The notes: generated from the sequence alone by a model not told the origin. DNA of 64,000 nucleotides from Enchytraeus crypticus (GCA_905160935.1 CAJHZI010000643.1:248001-312000); one strand, 5' to 3'. Shown: positions 36,301 to 47,254, counted from the first letter of the stretch. Made by a program: numbers and translations.

Positions 36301-39300
36301 TGTTGATTTCTCTTAAAACATCATTATCGCCACCATCTTCCCTTGAATCCCAGTTTAGCTTGGGTTCGGAATTTGGATGTGAATTGACCGAAACTTTTCC
36401 AATTGCTTTATAAAATTTTGTAGCATTTTCTGGAGCCCAGGCGCTCATCAACTGAGTGCCCTTTCTGAGAACGGTTTCTATCCTAGTGCATTGTCGTCTT
36501 TTACACACGTGCAGTCTGCGGTTGGTCTATCCATCAGCAACCTGTGTACTATAAGGGCAATTGGCTCCTCTTAAATGTAATTGAATAACCCAACTTTTGT
36601 AACCTTTCACAATTAGAAGTTGAACATGTTCTATTGAGTAGAACTTTCTATGGCCCACGAGTTGCATTGAGCGCAATCATTTTAAAATACATGCTACATA
36701 GAGGAAATGCGCTTCCGCTGCTGAACATTTTACAGACCATAATTTACAATACAACGACAAGTTGCCAAGGCTAGCATCCTGGTTTTGTCTCTTCTTGCTT
36801 TGTATTCATCGATTCTACAAGTCTTTAACAAGTTATGTTAATTAAGGAATATTTGATTTGAATTGAATCTGCTTAAAGAAATAGATTTTTTAATCTCAGT
36901 CCTCGAATCGTTATCGACACGTTTAATGCTTTTTGTTAATTCATTTTATTACGGTTGTAAATTTTTAAAACAAGGAGTATTTGAAACATTTTATTAAAAA
37001 ATGATACGACATCTATTTTGCCAAACTCTGTATAAAGCGAAGGAGAAGAGTTTTTAAATTTGTATTCCCAACTTAGAGATAGTCTGCGAATAACCAATAG
37101 CAACACATTATGGTCATGATTCAAAGTGATACGAGTGCTACTTAACATTCGTCTATACTCTACCATAAGGTCACTGTGTAATATTCAATTTTGTTTTTGT
37201 TACTAATATAAAATATTGGATTAAATTCCAATATTCGCATTTGAAGCAAAAATGCAAGCGACCGAATGATTATAATATATACAGCTCAACATATAAATAA
37301 TTAAGTCTGCAATGCTATGGGAATATTCCTCTTTCACAACCAAAGGCGCTGTAGATTAAAGCTCTGTCCTTCAATATAATAATCGGAATTTTTACATATG
37401 GAAATATTATGCTAGGAATGATGGATAGATTTATGGACCAATTATATACCTGCTACTTGATGAATGCAAATGCTAGGTTATCCTAGGTATTCTCATATCC
37501 TGGGCTCTCTGCGCTATACTCACCGTCACGAATGCCATACCTAACGACCCAGCGCACTGGAGCTATCAAGCGAGAACTGATGTGAAGATTAGTGTCCTGA
37601 AAGAAGCTGCTTGGTTCCGCTTTCCCTATCCATGTGAGATATATCGAAATTTAGATAAAATAAATTTCATTTACATTTATGCAAATTAAATGTACACATT
37701 TCTACTGAAATATATGTTTTAATCAATATTTTTAAATTTTTATATTTAGGGAGTGCATTATATTTATCTACATATAATTCTTATGTTTACAGGGCTTAGG
37801 GCTACGGTAGAGGTTAAAACAACCTATTTCAATGTGTCAAACATCTAAGATAACAGTTAATATAGTAAGATAACTTATTGTAAATGTTCGCATGTAAATT
37901 GATGGTAATTGTGGGACTGGGCGTCACCTTACCCTCCGAAGAAAGTGTTAACTTTCAAAGAAATTAACTAAAATTTGTAACATTACTATATAGCCTAAGT
38001 TAATATGATTATGATCTAGGGTTAAATCTTTCATTGTTAATATCAAATTATAAGGACCGTAAGACAGTTTATTGTCTAATTTCATTGTAATCAGTTTTGC
38101 GAAATTCTGAGATTTTACTCTGATCATCTTAACCGAGAAATTAACATAATATTTCAAGTAGAGTATTTTAAATTGACGAAGATACCTAACGTTATATATA
38201 TAGAGCCATGTAAATTTCTGATACATTGAATACTATATATAGAGAAATTCTAGTTCCGGATGATGTCGGTCATTTTTCGTAATGCACGTCTAAATAATTT
38301 GACAGCAATTAATTTTCATTTATTGATTCTCATGAGAAATTTACCAATTGAGTAACTCTGAATTTTTGATTGTATGAATAATTCTTTTTATTTAGAATAA
38401 ACGTCTCTATTCGTGGTCATTATGTTACAGTTCAGTGGGGTATTCCCACTTTCAGTGTGGGGGCTGTGTTTGGAATGCTGGCGGGGGTCATAGCGGGGGC
38501 AATAGAGTCCATTGGAGATTACTACTCTTGCGCCAGATTATCTGGGGCGCCACCGCCCCCAATGCACGCTGTAAATAGAGGTAAATAACTATGAATAAAA
38601 ATATGCGTATATAACTAAGTTGTTACCGTTCTGTTGTTACTAGCGGTCGAAGTGGACTGCATAAGCAATCAATCAATCAATCAATAAGAATTTAACGTCC
38701 GCTTTCTCGCCATAAGGGAATGTCAGGGACGTCTCTTACAGACTCCCCACAAATGGCGCCAAAGCACCACACGATGACGACTGAGTAAACAAAGACCACA
38801 AGAGAAAGCGAGATCAAAACAGTGGAAGTCTAAGATCCAAAGCAAGCGCGTCAAAATTTAGACCTATGGCGGAGAGAGATGGGTTTTATCCTGCCAAGGA
38901 AAGTACCAATACAATTGCAAGATGGAAGATCTTGTGGCAGAGAGTTCCATATTGTTGGAGCAGAAAACATGAAGGAACGTCTGCTCATGGCAGATTTCAA
39001 GTATGTTGCAGTGAGAAGGTTTTCACTAGATGAACGAAGACTACGAGAGGGTTGATAGATTGATAAAAGATAAGAAAGATAGGATGGTTTACCATAATAT
39101 TAACTTGTGAAGGCCTTGTAATATAACTAGGTGACTCTCACCAAGGATGATTAATTCATCCTGCGTGTAAGGAAACAATTTACACTGTCTCGTATAATCT
39201 ATTATTAAAAAATTATGTTTAATAATTTTCCATGTATAACATTTACCAATTTCATCGTTTGGAAAACGTACTAGAGCTTTTTAGCGAATAAATTTGCATT

Positions 39301-40247
39301 GCCATTAATTATGTGATGCGGTATCGCACTATTGGAGAAGTAGAGACCACAAGTACGTACAGTTTTTATACAATAGTATGAACATTTTTCGTGAAATATT
39401 GTGATACATAAAAGGTAAAAAGCCAAATCGACGTTGTATATTGCCAAAGTGCTTTTTGTACGTATTTAAACAACAGGAATATTCATAGAAGGAGTTGGTT
39501 GTGTGTTGGCTGGAATGTGGGGAACTGGTTCTGGGTCCACAACATATAGCGAGAACATTGGTGCTATCGGTATCACTAAGGTCAGTGTCTTCTAGTTCCT
39601 CTTAGTAATAATTCCTACTTGGGGCTTCATGTCTCTTACGTACTACAGACTTTTGAAACTTTCTTGTATTTCTCTTCATTATCCATTCTCAGGTATATGA
39701 CTTATCCTTGATATGTTAACTAAATAATTTAAGTTTAGGTATTTTATGGTATAGGTTCTGCCAAACTGTATACTTAATGTAACGTGTACATTTATATTCA
39801 TTATTTACTTTTGCGCGGACTTCTATAATATTAAAATATTCTATGCACTCGATTGACCTGTATAACATAGGCCTAATCGATAGACCAGTATCATATAAAC
39901 CTGCTCAATAGACCTATTTAATAACCGATATAGTGCGTAATTTTACGCTGTCTCAATATTTAATTTTCATTTGAAAGAATGTTATTAGCTTAAAATATTT
40001 CTAGTGTTGCAGTCAAATAAGATGTAGGCCTGCATGAATAATTTTAGGACTATATTCTATAGGTTGCCAGTAGAAGAGTGGTTCAGTTTGCTGCTGTATT
40101 TCTCATGATATTTGGAGTAATGCAAAAGATCGGCGCACTGTTTGTCACAATACCAGACCCTGTGATAGGTGGAGTATTTCTAGTCATGTTCGGTAAGTCT
40201 ACGCTGTTATATGCTTGTCGTTCTTTGCTTGAAATACGCATATATAT

Positions 40248-40296
<49 letters not shown>

Positions 40297-42546
40297 TATA
40301 ATTAAAAACAAACATATGTATATATATAATAATAATAATAATACTCATGATTTTCTCATATATTTCGATAATGATTTTGGGTTTGCTTCTTCTTTCCAAT
40401 AATAAGTAAATGACAAGTTTGGGTCATCGAAGGGATAGACGAATATAGCTATTGGACATATATTTTTAGAGTATCTGCTCTACCTACACTCTGGTATTTA
40501 TTTTCCACGATTTTAGTCTAACCATTTTAGTTATTGATGTAATTCAGTTAAATTTAGTTTAATTTAATTATTCAATTATGCTTTTAATCTGCATATGTTT
40601 AGTCAGCCTAAATTGCGTCAATAGAAATATTATTTTAAATCACTTTGTAACTAGATATGTACTGTGGGAACATAATAAACTGTGTGACTGTTTTAGATTG
40701 CCTATAAATTGTTTGATAGTTCTAGACAATAGAGTGCTTTATGGTAGACGCGGGTATTTAATATACGAAGCGTTTAATGCTAGTGCTGGAATTAGAAGGA
40801 ACTCTATTTAAGTTTCTTTTAATGCATTTTGTTTGTTCTACGATCGTATGTGTAAAATTTGTTAACTTTAGGAATTATATCTGCGGTCGGAGTTTCAAAC
40901 CTTCAATATGTGGACTTGAATTCCTCTCGAAATCTCTGCATATTTGGATTCTCTATATTCTTTGGTTTGGCATTTCCGCAATGGTTAACAAGAGATCAAA
41001 ATATTGACTTAATTAAGACAGGTAAGTCAAATGTCTGAATAAGAGTGATTTTTTTGTCGAATCACTATTCCTGATCGGTTTAACATATTTTTTCAATATT
41101 TTCAATTCTGTATGGCATGAAATATACTAACATATAGTTGCATGCATTTTGAATAACAAAAAGTATATTGTATTTTTTAATTTAATAATATAATTTTAAT
41201 CTATTAATATATATTAATAATTAAATATGACAAATAGCGAACAGTAGTAGTACATTGTGTATTTTTGTGATTAAGGTAACTAGTTAACCATAAGTAGAGT
41301 TGAAGGAGTTTACAAAAAGCATTTCGCACGTACATTTTGAGGTGTTATTGGCTTTACATAGGACCACGATAGCTTAATTAAATTTTAATGATGTTTTACG
41401 AAATTATGAAAATATTTTCACAGTGAGAAAATTCTTTAAAATAACAGTGTTGCTGATGTTCGCTATGATTTATCGCGCTGTTTTAGGAAACCTGGCGCTA
41501 GATCAGATTCTTAGCATACTGCTGAGCACTAGTATGTTCGTAGGCGGCTCAATTGGGTTTATTCTTGATAACACCATACCAGGTATAAATCTATTCATTC
41601 TACTTCTGCTAGAGTGACTAACATTTTCATTAGTGGACTTCATTGCTGATAAATTAGCTACGATAATAGTCGTTACGGTTCAAATAATAATACTCTGCTC
41701 CAACTTTACAACCTAATTACTTGTTTCTTTGTCATTAATTTATGTATTTATATAATTTTACATTTATATATAAATCTTCATTCACCAAAAATATGGTAAC
41801 ATAACTACAATATAATCTTTTATTCACCAATTCTTGGCAGAAAACACGCACAGATACAATTACATTGCAAAACGTGACACAATAAGTACACAATAGAAAG
41901 TGACATCATGCTCAATGAAATAAGGCAAAGAGATATAACGTTCGAAACGACAAGACCATGAAACATCACACACATATACTCGAAAAGCAGTGTCTTTACT
42001 TTTTACTTTTCAGTTATCGTGCATATATACGTGTGAGATTGTACCCATATTAACGCAGGCACAGAGAAAGAGAGAGGTTTGTTGGAGTGGAGATCTCATT
42101 TGAAGGGCAGAGCCTCTACTATGGACGTCCCTGCCTCACATAGACAGACTTCGACTGTCCGATCAGCGACCGTGGCCACAAGTGAGCCAAGCTTCACAGA
42201 TATTGATGACTCCCCGGTTAAAACTGAAGTTGATCAGGGTAACGCAGCAATGACCACTGTCAGCAATCCAAATTCTGATTATAATGATTCAGCTGCTAAT
42301 TGGACTACAACAAAACCACCTCCAATTACCAATAATATTGACCTACATAAAGTGACATCGACTGGAACTCCATTAGCGACGGTCCAGAATCAAAAACAAT
42401 CACGTCGCAGCGCGATAGAATGTTATGAAATACCATTTCTTACAAGATATCTTAGAAAATATCCCATCTGTCGATATATTCCCATCTTACCGACTTTCCT
42501 TGAATCAAGGGAGAATTTTTCAGTAAGTAAGGATTCGGAATTTTAA
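30104..42546 (+). CDS. Gene A: SLC23-family nucleobase/ascorbate transporter (NAT/NCS2), complete, 13 coding exons
   Basis: Spliced CDS: 30104-30322, 30890-31044, 31670-31767, 33192-33325, 34290-34471, 36162-36282, 37477-37633, 38431-38580, 39477-39580, 40063-40192, 40872-41021, 41487-41582, 42059-42546. The sum is 2184 nt, an intact 727-residue frame ending TAA. SLC23 proteins are multi-pass membrane symporters that import nucleobases or ascorbate with Na+ or H+. Family landmarks read in order: pre-TM1 motif [13 protein letters not shown] (about 59-71), QGASFAF with TM3 (about 130), SQYL (exon 6), IESIGDYY with the conserved TM8 Glu (about 381), the NAT signature [10 protein letters not shown] (about 431-440), [14 protein letters not shown], and FILDNTIPG (about 557-565). 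Odd points: Asn instead of His after the TM1 Gln, and a roughly 100-residue hydrophilic insert in the tail. An in-frame TAG lies 15 nt upstream of the ATG, so this start is preferred; a 5' UTR exon upstream was not identified. Substrate is not proven; the Glu-type signature favours nucleobases over ascorbate. Confidence 0.93.
30323..30889 (+). other. Gene A intron 1
   Basis: Ends with a run of TTGATTGATTGATTAATTGATTGATTGG (about 30806-30838) in place of a long pyrimidine tract. No repeat insertion seen. Confidence 0.8.
30890..31044 (+). CDS. Gene A coding exon 2 (TM1-TM2)
   Basis: Acceptor ttgtag|AAC, donor CCAG|gttta, phase 0 to phase 2. Begins N-C-M-T-C-F-G, so the junction reads Gln-Asn where the family has Gln-His. 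Contains APAMCIYDN and [20 protein letters not shown], typical of TM1-TM2 of SLC23. A perfect internal donor-like CTG|GTAAGC occurs at 31010-31018 and is also kept in gene B. Confidence 0.92.
31670..31767 (+). CDS. Gene A coding exon 3 (TM3)
   Basis: 98 nt, phase 2 to phase 1. Encodes [19 protein letters not shown] and then NLPEWKCP, the TM3 re-entrant segment of NAT carriers followed by the conserved WKCP of SLC23. Too short to stand out as an ORF on its own; found by alignment of motif and phase. Confidence 0.92.
32690..32795 (+). repeat. SINE fragment sharing the family S tail, in gene A intron 3
   Basis: CCATCGGTTCGAATCCCAG is a near-consensus B box; downstream CACTGAAACAGACGTTAAACTTAGCTTC matches the common SINE 3' tail. 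The rest of intron 3 (31768-33191) is AT-rich without recognisable genes. Confidence 0.55.
33192..33325 (+). CDS. Gene A coding exon 4 (Ser-rich loop)
   Basis: 134 nt, phase 1 to 0; acceptor ctgcag|AA, donor GAA|gtaag. Encodes an acidic/Ser-rich loop ending [11 protein letters not shown], matching the loop before TM4 that in vertebrate SLC23 ends W..RIRE. Eight codons longer than the gene B exon; this is the most divergent internal exon of the pair. Confidence 0.88.
33960..34100 (+). repeat. Interspersed repeat family W, copy 1, in gene A intron 4
   Basis: GAAGTTTATTCTTAAATACGTGCAGGCTGCAATTGATGCGC...GGGCCTTAAACAAGCATCTGTACTCCTGAGTCAGTGTGC aligns along about 140 bases with 54335-54470. Confidence 0.7.
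34290..34471 (+). CDS. Gene A coding exon 5 (TM4-TM5)
   Basis: 182 nt, phase 0 to 2; acceptor ttgcag|ATT, donor AT|gtaagt. Starts [16 protein letters not shown] and includes [19 protein letters not shown], characteristic of SLC23. About 85% identical at protein level to gene B exon 5 by eye. Confidence 0.94.
34488..34780. repeat. About 11-bp minisatellite in gene A intron 5
   Basis: GCCGTCATACT / GCCGTCATAGT units, about 25 copies, beginning only about 20 bases after the exon 5 donor. Confidence 0.92.
35640..35765 (+). mobile_element. CR1-like LINE 3' tail (+), gene A intron 5
   Basis: GGCTCGCACCG...GGTTTTGATTTGGTTCCATAGTGCTCGATGTTGTCATAGACAAATCAGCACTC matches the complement of 23400-23490. 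A tRNA-like B box (GGGTTTGAACTC) lies upstream near 35298. Confidence 0.65.
36162..36282 (+). CDS. Gene A coding exon 6
   Basis: 121 nt, phase 2 to 0. Encodes [16 protein letters not shown], a cytosolic Cys/Lys-rich loop and the start of the next helix, ending LFP|gtaagt. The acceptor follows a run of ATTGATTG units, shared with gene B. Confidence 0.92.
36290..36545. repeat. Interspersed repeat family Z, copy 2, gene A intron 6
   Basis: ATCTTCCCTTGAATCCCAGTTTAGCTTGGG...TTTCTGGAGCCCAGGCGCTCATCAACTGAGTGCCCTTTCTGA, same order as copies at 26540 and 59390. The minus frame here is a by-product. Confidence 0.65.
37477..37633 (+). CDS. Gene A coding exon 7
   Basis: 157 nt, phase 0 to 1; acceptor gctag|GTT, donor T|gtgaga. 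Encodes [18 protein letters not shown], then the external loop with [12 protein letters not shown] and the amphipathic [10 protein letters not shown] second AG 9 nt downstream (37485) could act as an alternative acceptor, but the frame-compatible family match VILG requires 37477. Confidence 0.9.
38431..38580 (+). CDS. Gene A coding exon 8 (substrate-site helix TM8)
   Basis: 150 nt, phase 1 to 1. Encodes [34 protein letters not shown] and [12 protein letters not shown]. The Glu of IESIGDYY is the conserved TM8 acidic residue that contacts substrate in bacterial UraA and fungal UapA (established knowledge). Confidence 0.95.
38655..39090 (-). mobile_element. CR1/L2-like LINE fragment (minus) in gene A intron 8
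   Basis: (CAAT)n then AAGAATTTAACGTCCGCTTTCTCGCC matches 13846-14050. The coding remnant on the minus strand reads [20 protein letters not shown], the CR1/L2 C-terminal WNSLP block. It is in antisense orientation to the host gene, about 75 bases from the exon 8 donor. Confidence 0.8.
39477..39580 (+). CDS. Gene A coding exon 9 (NAT signature)
   Basis: 104 nt, phase 1 to 0; acceptor caacag|GA, donor AAG|gtcagt. Encodes [19 protein letters not shown] followed by [12 protein letters not shown], the NAT signature [QEP]-N-x-G-x4-T-[RKG]. The first position is Glu, as in UraA; vertebrate SVCT1/2 have Pro. Confidence 0.95.
40063..40192 (+). CDS. Gene A coding exon 10
   Basis: 130 nt, phase 0 to 1; acceptor tatag|GTT, donor G|gtaagt. 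Encodes [20 protein letters not shown] and [15 protein letters not shown], directly continuing the signature helix. An (AT)n tract lies about 60 bases downstream in the following intron. Confidence 0.94.
40237..40310. repeat. (AT)n microsatellite in gene A intron 10
   Basis: TA run about 45 bases after the exon 10 donor. The open frames through it join exon 10 to repeat and are artefacts. Confidence 0.92.
40872..41021 (+). CDS. Gene A coding exon 11
   Basis: 150 nt, phase 1 to 1; acceptor tttag|GA, donor G|gtaagt. Encodes [15 protein letters not shown] and [15 protein letters not shown], the conserved SLC23 NLQ..D.NSSRN loop and next helix. Confidence 0.94.
41487..41582 (+). CDS. Gene A coding exon 12
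   Basis: 96 nt, phase 1 to 1; acceptor gttttag|GA, donor G|gtataa. Encodes [20 protein letters not shown] and [11 protein letters not shown], matching the VDQIL...MFVGG...FILDNT block of the family. Start at 41487 chosen because it gives the usual spacing from exon 11; an in-frame acceptor 63 nt upstream (exon from 41424) is also open. Confidence 0.9.
42059..42546 (+). CDS. Gene A terminal coding exon 13 (C-terminal tail)
   Basis: 488 nt ending TAA. Starts [11 protein letters not shown], matching ERGL-x-x-W of SLC23, and ends near [17 protein letters not shown], matching the YIPICPVF block. Between the two lie roughly 100 residues rich in Ser, Thr, Asn and Pro, where vertebrate members have a short linker. 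Probably a cytosolic, disordered, possibly phosphorylated tail (inference). Confidence 0.9.
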
Positions 42547-43200
42547 AGGAACAGGCACGACGAAGTAGAGAATACGAGACTGCAAGTGCTAAATATGCAG
42601 ACAGAGGGACTAAGTAGAGAGAGAGACTAAGTAGGCATGCAAAGGGACTAAGCAAATAGTCAGCGGACTAAGTAGATAGGAGGAGGGCTAACTAGAAAGG
42701 CTATGTATACAGGGTGGGTGAGTGGTTATGTAGAAGATTTTAAGTGAAAAGTTCGGAAAGAAAATGTGAAGATTAGATGAAAAAGACGTATACGGAAAAT
42801 TCTATTAATTGAACCAATTTGCTAATCCCAATTAAATAACCTCAAAGTTGTGTACTAAATTTGGAGTTTAAAAATTTAAGAAAATCAGATATAAAGTAAT
42901 TAGGCTAGGTCGATGGACCATTTCTAAATATCTCTTCGCATTAGTAATCAATAGTTGATAAACCTTCTAGTTTGCAAAATGTACATATGCTGTAAATCAT
43001 AGTAAATATACATGTATATTACAGTTTTATGAATAGTGAACTGAGTTGTTTAAACGGAACTTTACAAAGAGCTACCATTGAATGGCGCATAAATCTTTAA
43101 ATATTTGATGGAAATAAAAATAACAGACTCTGCTGAATTGAAGTATATGATACTTGATACATCAGCAAAATGAGAGGTTATCATGGAAAATAAAAAATAA
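42547..43200 (+). other. Gene A 3' UTR and candidate poly(A) signals
   Basis: Downstream of the stop is a purine-rich stretch (about 42555-42710) with repeated GGGACTAAGTAGA-like units, then AT-rich sequence. AATAAA hexamers at 43123-43128 and 43189-43194 are candidate poly(A) signals. No transcript evidence is available, so the 3' end is approximate. Confidence 0.4.
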
Positions 43201-43559
43201 ACGTTATTGCATTATGTTATAGCATTTATCCACTCTCATTAAGGCGTCACTATTAAAAATATCCAAGCAAGATGTTTTCAATAACTATTCTATAGGGTTA
43301 CCAACGGTCCGAAAAACATAATTATAAATAAGCTGAACAAATTGCATGTGACCTAACTCTCCGAGAGTCGGAAAGCTCGTATCCACTTCTGAAGAAATGA
43401 TAATATGCGAAGTGCTTGCTAAACGTCTTCTTCTATTTCTTATCGTTAATCCCGCTTTTCTGCAGGGTCCGCTTAGCGACATGCCTGCCTCTATTTGTCG
43501 CGTTCGTGGACTTCTTCTGAATTGACCTTTAATATGTGCATATGCTAGATTATTATAAC

Positions 43560-44190
43560 CAGTCATCGCTTCTTGGGTCTCCCTCTCTGACCACGACCGT
43601 GTGGATGCAGGTTAATCACTAAATGGATAACTAAATGGTAGTCACTTCTGTCCTATGTCACTGAATGGATAACTAAATGGTAGTCACTATGACATGGCCG
43701 CCGTACTAGCGCAGCCTTTCCTCTCGCATTTTCTCCGCTATTGGCGCTGCTCACTTTCGCCGACAGATGTCTAAGTTTGGACCTGATCAAGTCTTGTCAA
43801 CCCAGACTCCAGCGCAGCATTCTCATTCCTATGAATGTGGAGGGTCTGTTCGTGCTTGACGGTTACTGGCCAACATCCTGATCCATATAGCGCGACTGGT
43901 CTAATGACAGATTTATAGACTTTGGATGTAAGTCGCATAGGTATCCGACGATCACAGAGGACGCCAGTGACCTGCCACCACTTCAATCACGCTGCAATTA
44001 TTTTGGACCTGGCATCTGGTAGAGAGTCACGTCGTTACTGATAACTGAGACGAGATACTTAAAGAGCGTCACTTTCTGGAGGTCTTACCGTCAATATTTA
44101 TAGTTACGGCTGTTTGGGGATCGCACTCCACGTATTCGGTCTTCCTTATGTTCAACCGCATTCCGTAGGTTCATGCTAAATGTATTCGAA
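43560..44190 (-). mobile_element. RTE-like LINE RT C-terminal fragment (minus)
   Basis: On the minus strand, broken frames read YGMRLNIRKTEYVECDPQT, KVTLFKYLVSVISND, TGVLCDRRIPMRLTSKVYKS and VIRPVALYGSGCWPVT, followed by the E.TL.IHRNE block. This is the typical RTE-clade RT thumb region (FKYLGS.IS.DG..., VYK...RPA.LYG.E.W). Frameshifts and stops between blocks. The region 43285-43560 may be the 3' continuation. Confidence 0.82.
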
Positions 44191-44424
44191 ACATTGTACT
44201 GGCTACTAGATCTTGCTAGAATTCTAGATTCTCGGCAGTTACTATTGATGGACTTGACAAATCGACTCATAATTTCAAGTTAAATATTCCTCCACTGATG
44301 TATTTTTATCATTTTGAAGCATTAACGCCTTGTACAAAGTGGAGTTCGGCCTATTCTTCAGCGAAGTTTTAATGTAATCAGTAGCTTCGTCTAATCTAGT
44401 TCAAAATTTCGAATCTCTTTCTAT

Positions 44425-44427
44425 TTC

Positions 44428-44458
<31 letters not shown>

Positions 44459-44463
44459 ATTTC
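44425..44463. repeat. (TC)n microsatellite
   Basis: CTCTCT run of about 30 bases. Confidence 0.9.
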
Positions 44464-44594
44464 TTTCCAAATGAAAGGTCAAATGTTCTTATTCTTAGTC
44501 GCAGTATACAATTGCGCATTCTACGTAGTACTCAAAAAATCAACAAGTTTATTACTTCGCCAAGGTTATGATTTGCCAAAACCTTAATGCTGCT

Positions 44595-44700
44595 TATAGC
44601 TTAGGGATAATATGGCTTCTGAGGTAATTTCCTGTTGCCCTCCCCAGTCATTGCTTTGACACGTACAGTTTACATGAAGAATTGGCAAATCGTCTATTCT
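44595..44700 (-). mobile_element. RTE-like LINE 3' UTR fragment (minus)
   Basis: ATATGGCTTCTGAGGTAATTTCCTGTTGCC is complementary in type to the GGCAACGGTAAACCACCTCA motif; similar to 5380-5440. Confidence 0.45.
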
Positions 44701-44719
44701 TCAGTGATCCGGACACAAC

Positions 44720-45530
44720 ACGAGTAATTTAAAGAATTTCCTTGACATGTAATATAGCATTTGATCGCCGAATTACATAAAATAGTATTTGCTAACCTGA
44801 TGATTCCAATGATTCTATCAAGGTATTATTATAATTGCCAGGTTATAAATCTTAAACGATATAATTAGCTTATTTTATATTAGGTCTGCATTAAGTGTAA
44901 GATATTAATAGAAGTTAGAAGGTGAAGGTGAGGTGGAAGATGATTTCTTAGTAACTGACATGCCTGCAAACTATAGGTAGGAATTGTGATAATCTTCTGA
45001 TACACATCATTTTCCAGCCGGATGATGTACATGTAACTGTCAATATGTCTTGATTAAGGAAATAATTTATATGGGCATCATTGCTGATAAGGCTAATGTT
45101 TCAGCAATATCAGTCAATGCAGATTTTAAGTCTCGTTCCGCAATTGTAGTGGATATTAGGGATGTTAGTTGTATTCTTGTTAAGGCTAATGTGCAAACAA
45201 CGGAATACAGAACTAACTTCACCCTAATCCGCTGCATAGACTCATTTGGATGCAAAGTATAGCCTTTGGAAAGATTTAAAAGGTTCAACTAGTAAGATTA
45301 GGATATAAGGTTTTTATTTATTGGTAATGTCAAACATTTTCAAGTACATACGCTATACTAATTAGATTTGCAATTCCTACAATACTGCATTATGTCATTA
45401 AATAGGCCTACATGACAATCTTTTCTTACTGTCCGTGTGTATCAGCTGAGAAGTCGAAGATCAATACGCTGAATAACTGAGGCAGTGGCCTTAATACACA
45501 AGCTTTGAAATTGCTATTAATGATATTATT
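44720..45530. other. No gene recognised
   Basis: AT-rich. Opposed short frames at 45050-45288 have no motif. Confidence 0.4.
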
Positions 45531-45534
45531 TACA

Positions 45535-45605
45535 GCAGAAGCTCTAATGGCCATGAACCTGCCAGCAGGCGGCAGTGCACTAACACTGAGAGAGAGAATT
45601 TACAG
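45535..45605 (+). mobile_element. RTE-like LINE 3' terminus fragment
   Basis: GCCATGAACCTGCCAGCAGGCGGCAGTGCACTAACACTGAGAGAGAG, the clearest copy of the shared terminal motif. Confidence 0.55.
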
Positions 45606-45609
45606 TAGA

Positions 45610-46980
45610 TAGTTCGTTTATTACTATTCGATATTATAATTTACAGTATGTTGCCGTGTATTTCGTATTATATTTTATAGTATTATAATTTACAGTAGAT
45701 AGGCCTACTTAGTGGCATTCAATAATTTGAAATCAACGTCAGAGTGCATAATAGTAACTCAACGTTATAATTCAACGATATCCTGCAGGCAAACTCCACC
45801 GCCCTTTATTGTTTTACAATAGTCTCAATCACAGTTCTTTACCTCTCGCAACAACATAGTACATATCTATTTATATCTTTCCTTTAGCTTTAAGTTACTG
45901 TGTATGATATACTATGCAGCTCAATTGCTTGGTGGAAACAGATGTTATATATTGCAGTAATTTGTTAGCTTTTAAGATCGTTTAAATCTAAACACAATGA
46001 CCTAACTTTCAAAGGCTTCACCGTCTTCGTTGGATCAACTCTAGATTATGGCGTCAAACCTAACCCTAAGAAATACCAGATATCATAAAAGTGCTACTTA
46101 TATTTTCTAATTTTGAATGACATATTTTCAGTTAAATAATTGGTCAATATTAGTCAGGTTTAATATTAATTTTAACTTTAATCATGCTCAGTTTTGAATG
46201 GCCATACAGTTTAATTAATTAAGACAACATAACTGATTCAGTTTTTTACGAGTTCTAAAGCTTATTTTATTTAGTTGTATTGACCTAACCCATGTCAACT
46301 TAGCTTACTTTCTTAATATAAAAGTATTCAAGCTTAAAGCGTTTGATCATTTTAGTAATATCGTTCTTCTGCTTTTATATGCCAGTGTCCGACCACTAGA
46401 GTAATTTTGCTTTTAAAACTTTCGATTGCATGATTACAAAAGGGTTTACGTTATTTAATTCTATAAGAGAATATTTTATAATTTAGATGCGAGCTCACTT
46501 TTTCTAGATATTATATATTTTTTTGCGCAGTTATACACTCTCTGGGGCAATAATCCTGTTTGGCATTACCAAATTTGTCAGTTACCAATTAAGCACATTT
46601 AAATGAGTATACTTTGTTGGCCTTCAAAAGGACCGTTTGAGTATTTTTTAAAAACTAACAATGAAACTTATCGAAATATCTAACTTCAGTCATAATGCAT
46701 GAATGCGACCTTTTCAGAAACGTGCGTAGGGCCTAATACCTTATTGCTAGAAGCTTGGCTTAAACGCTTGTTTTAATTAGTTTTGATTTCGAGCCTCAGA
46801 CTATCAGACTATCAGACTAGATTTTTAGCTTCATATTTCTCCCTCAAATCAACAATCTAACTTCTAAAAAGTTCAAATCAGAAGAACAAGAAGATGTATA
46901 AGCTGACTTGGACAACACAAATTAAACAAATATTTGACGATTATGCGCAGAATTTTATCAGGAACAATCTCGAAAAATTG
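45610..46980. other. No gene recognised
   Basis: AT-rich intergenic sequence without recognisable features. Confidence 0.45.
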
Positions 46981-47009
46981 ATAAAGCAAACTGATATCAC
47001 ATTCGTAAG

Positions 47010-47192
47010 TCCTATATATATATATATATATAATATATATATATAGATATATTATATTATATATATATATATATATATATAGTTTATATACAGTATATAT
47101 ACATATATAAATGTATATATATATATATATAGACATATGTGTATATACTGTATTTATATATATATAATTATATTTATATATAATATATACAT

Positions 47193-47238
<46 letters not shown>
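47010..47238. repeat. (AT)n microsatellite block
   Basis: Multiple TA runs separated by short spacers; minus frame of Tyr/Ile repeats is an artefact. Confidence 0.93.
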
Positions 47239-47240
<2 letters not shown>

Positions 47241-47254
47241 AACATGGTATGGTC

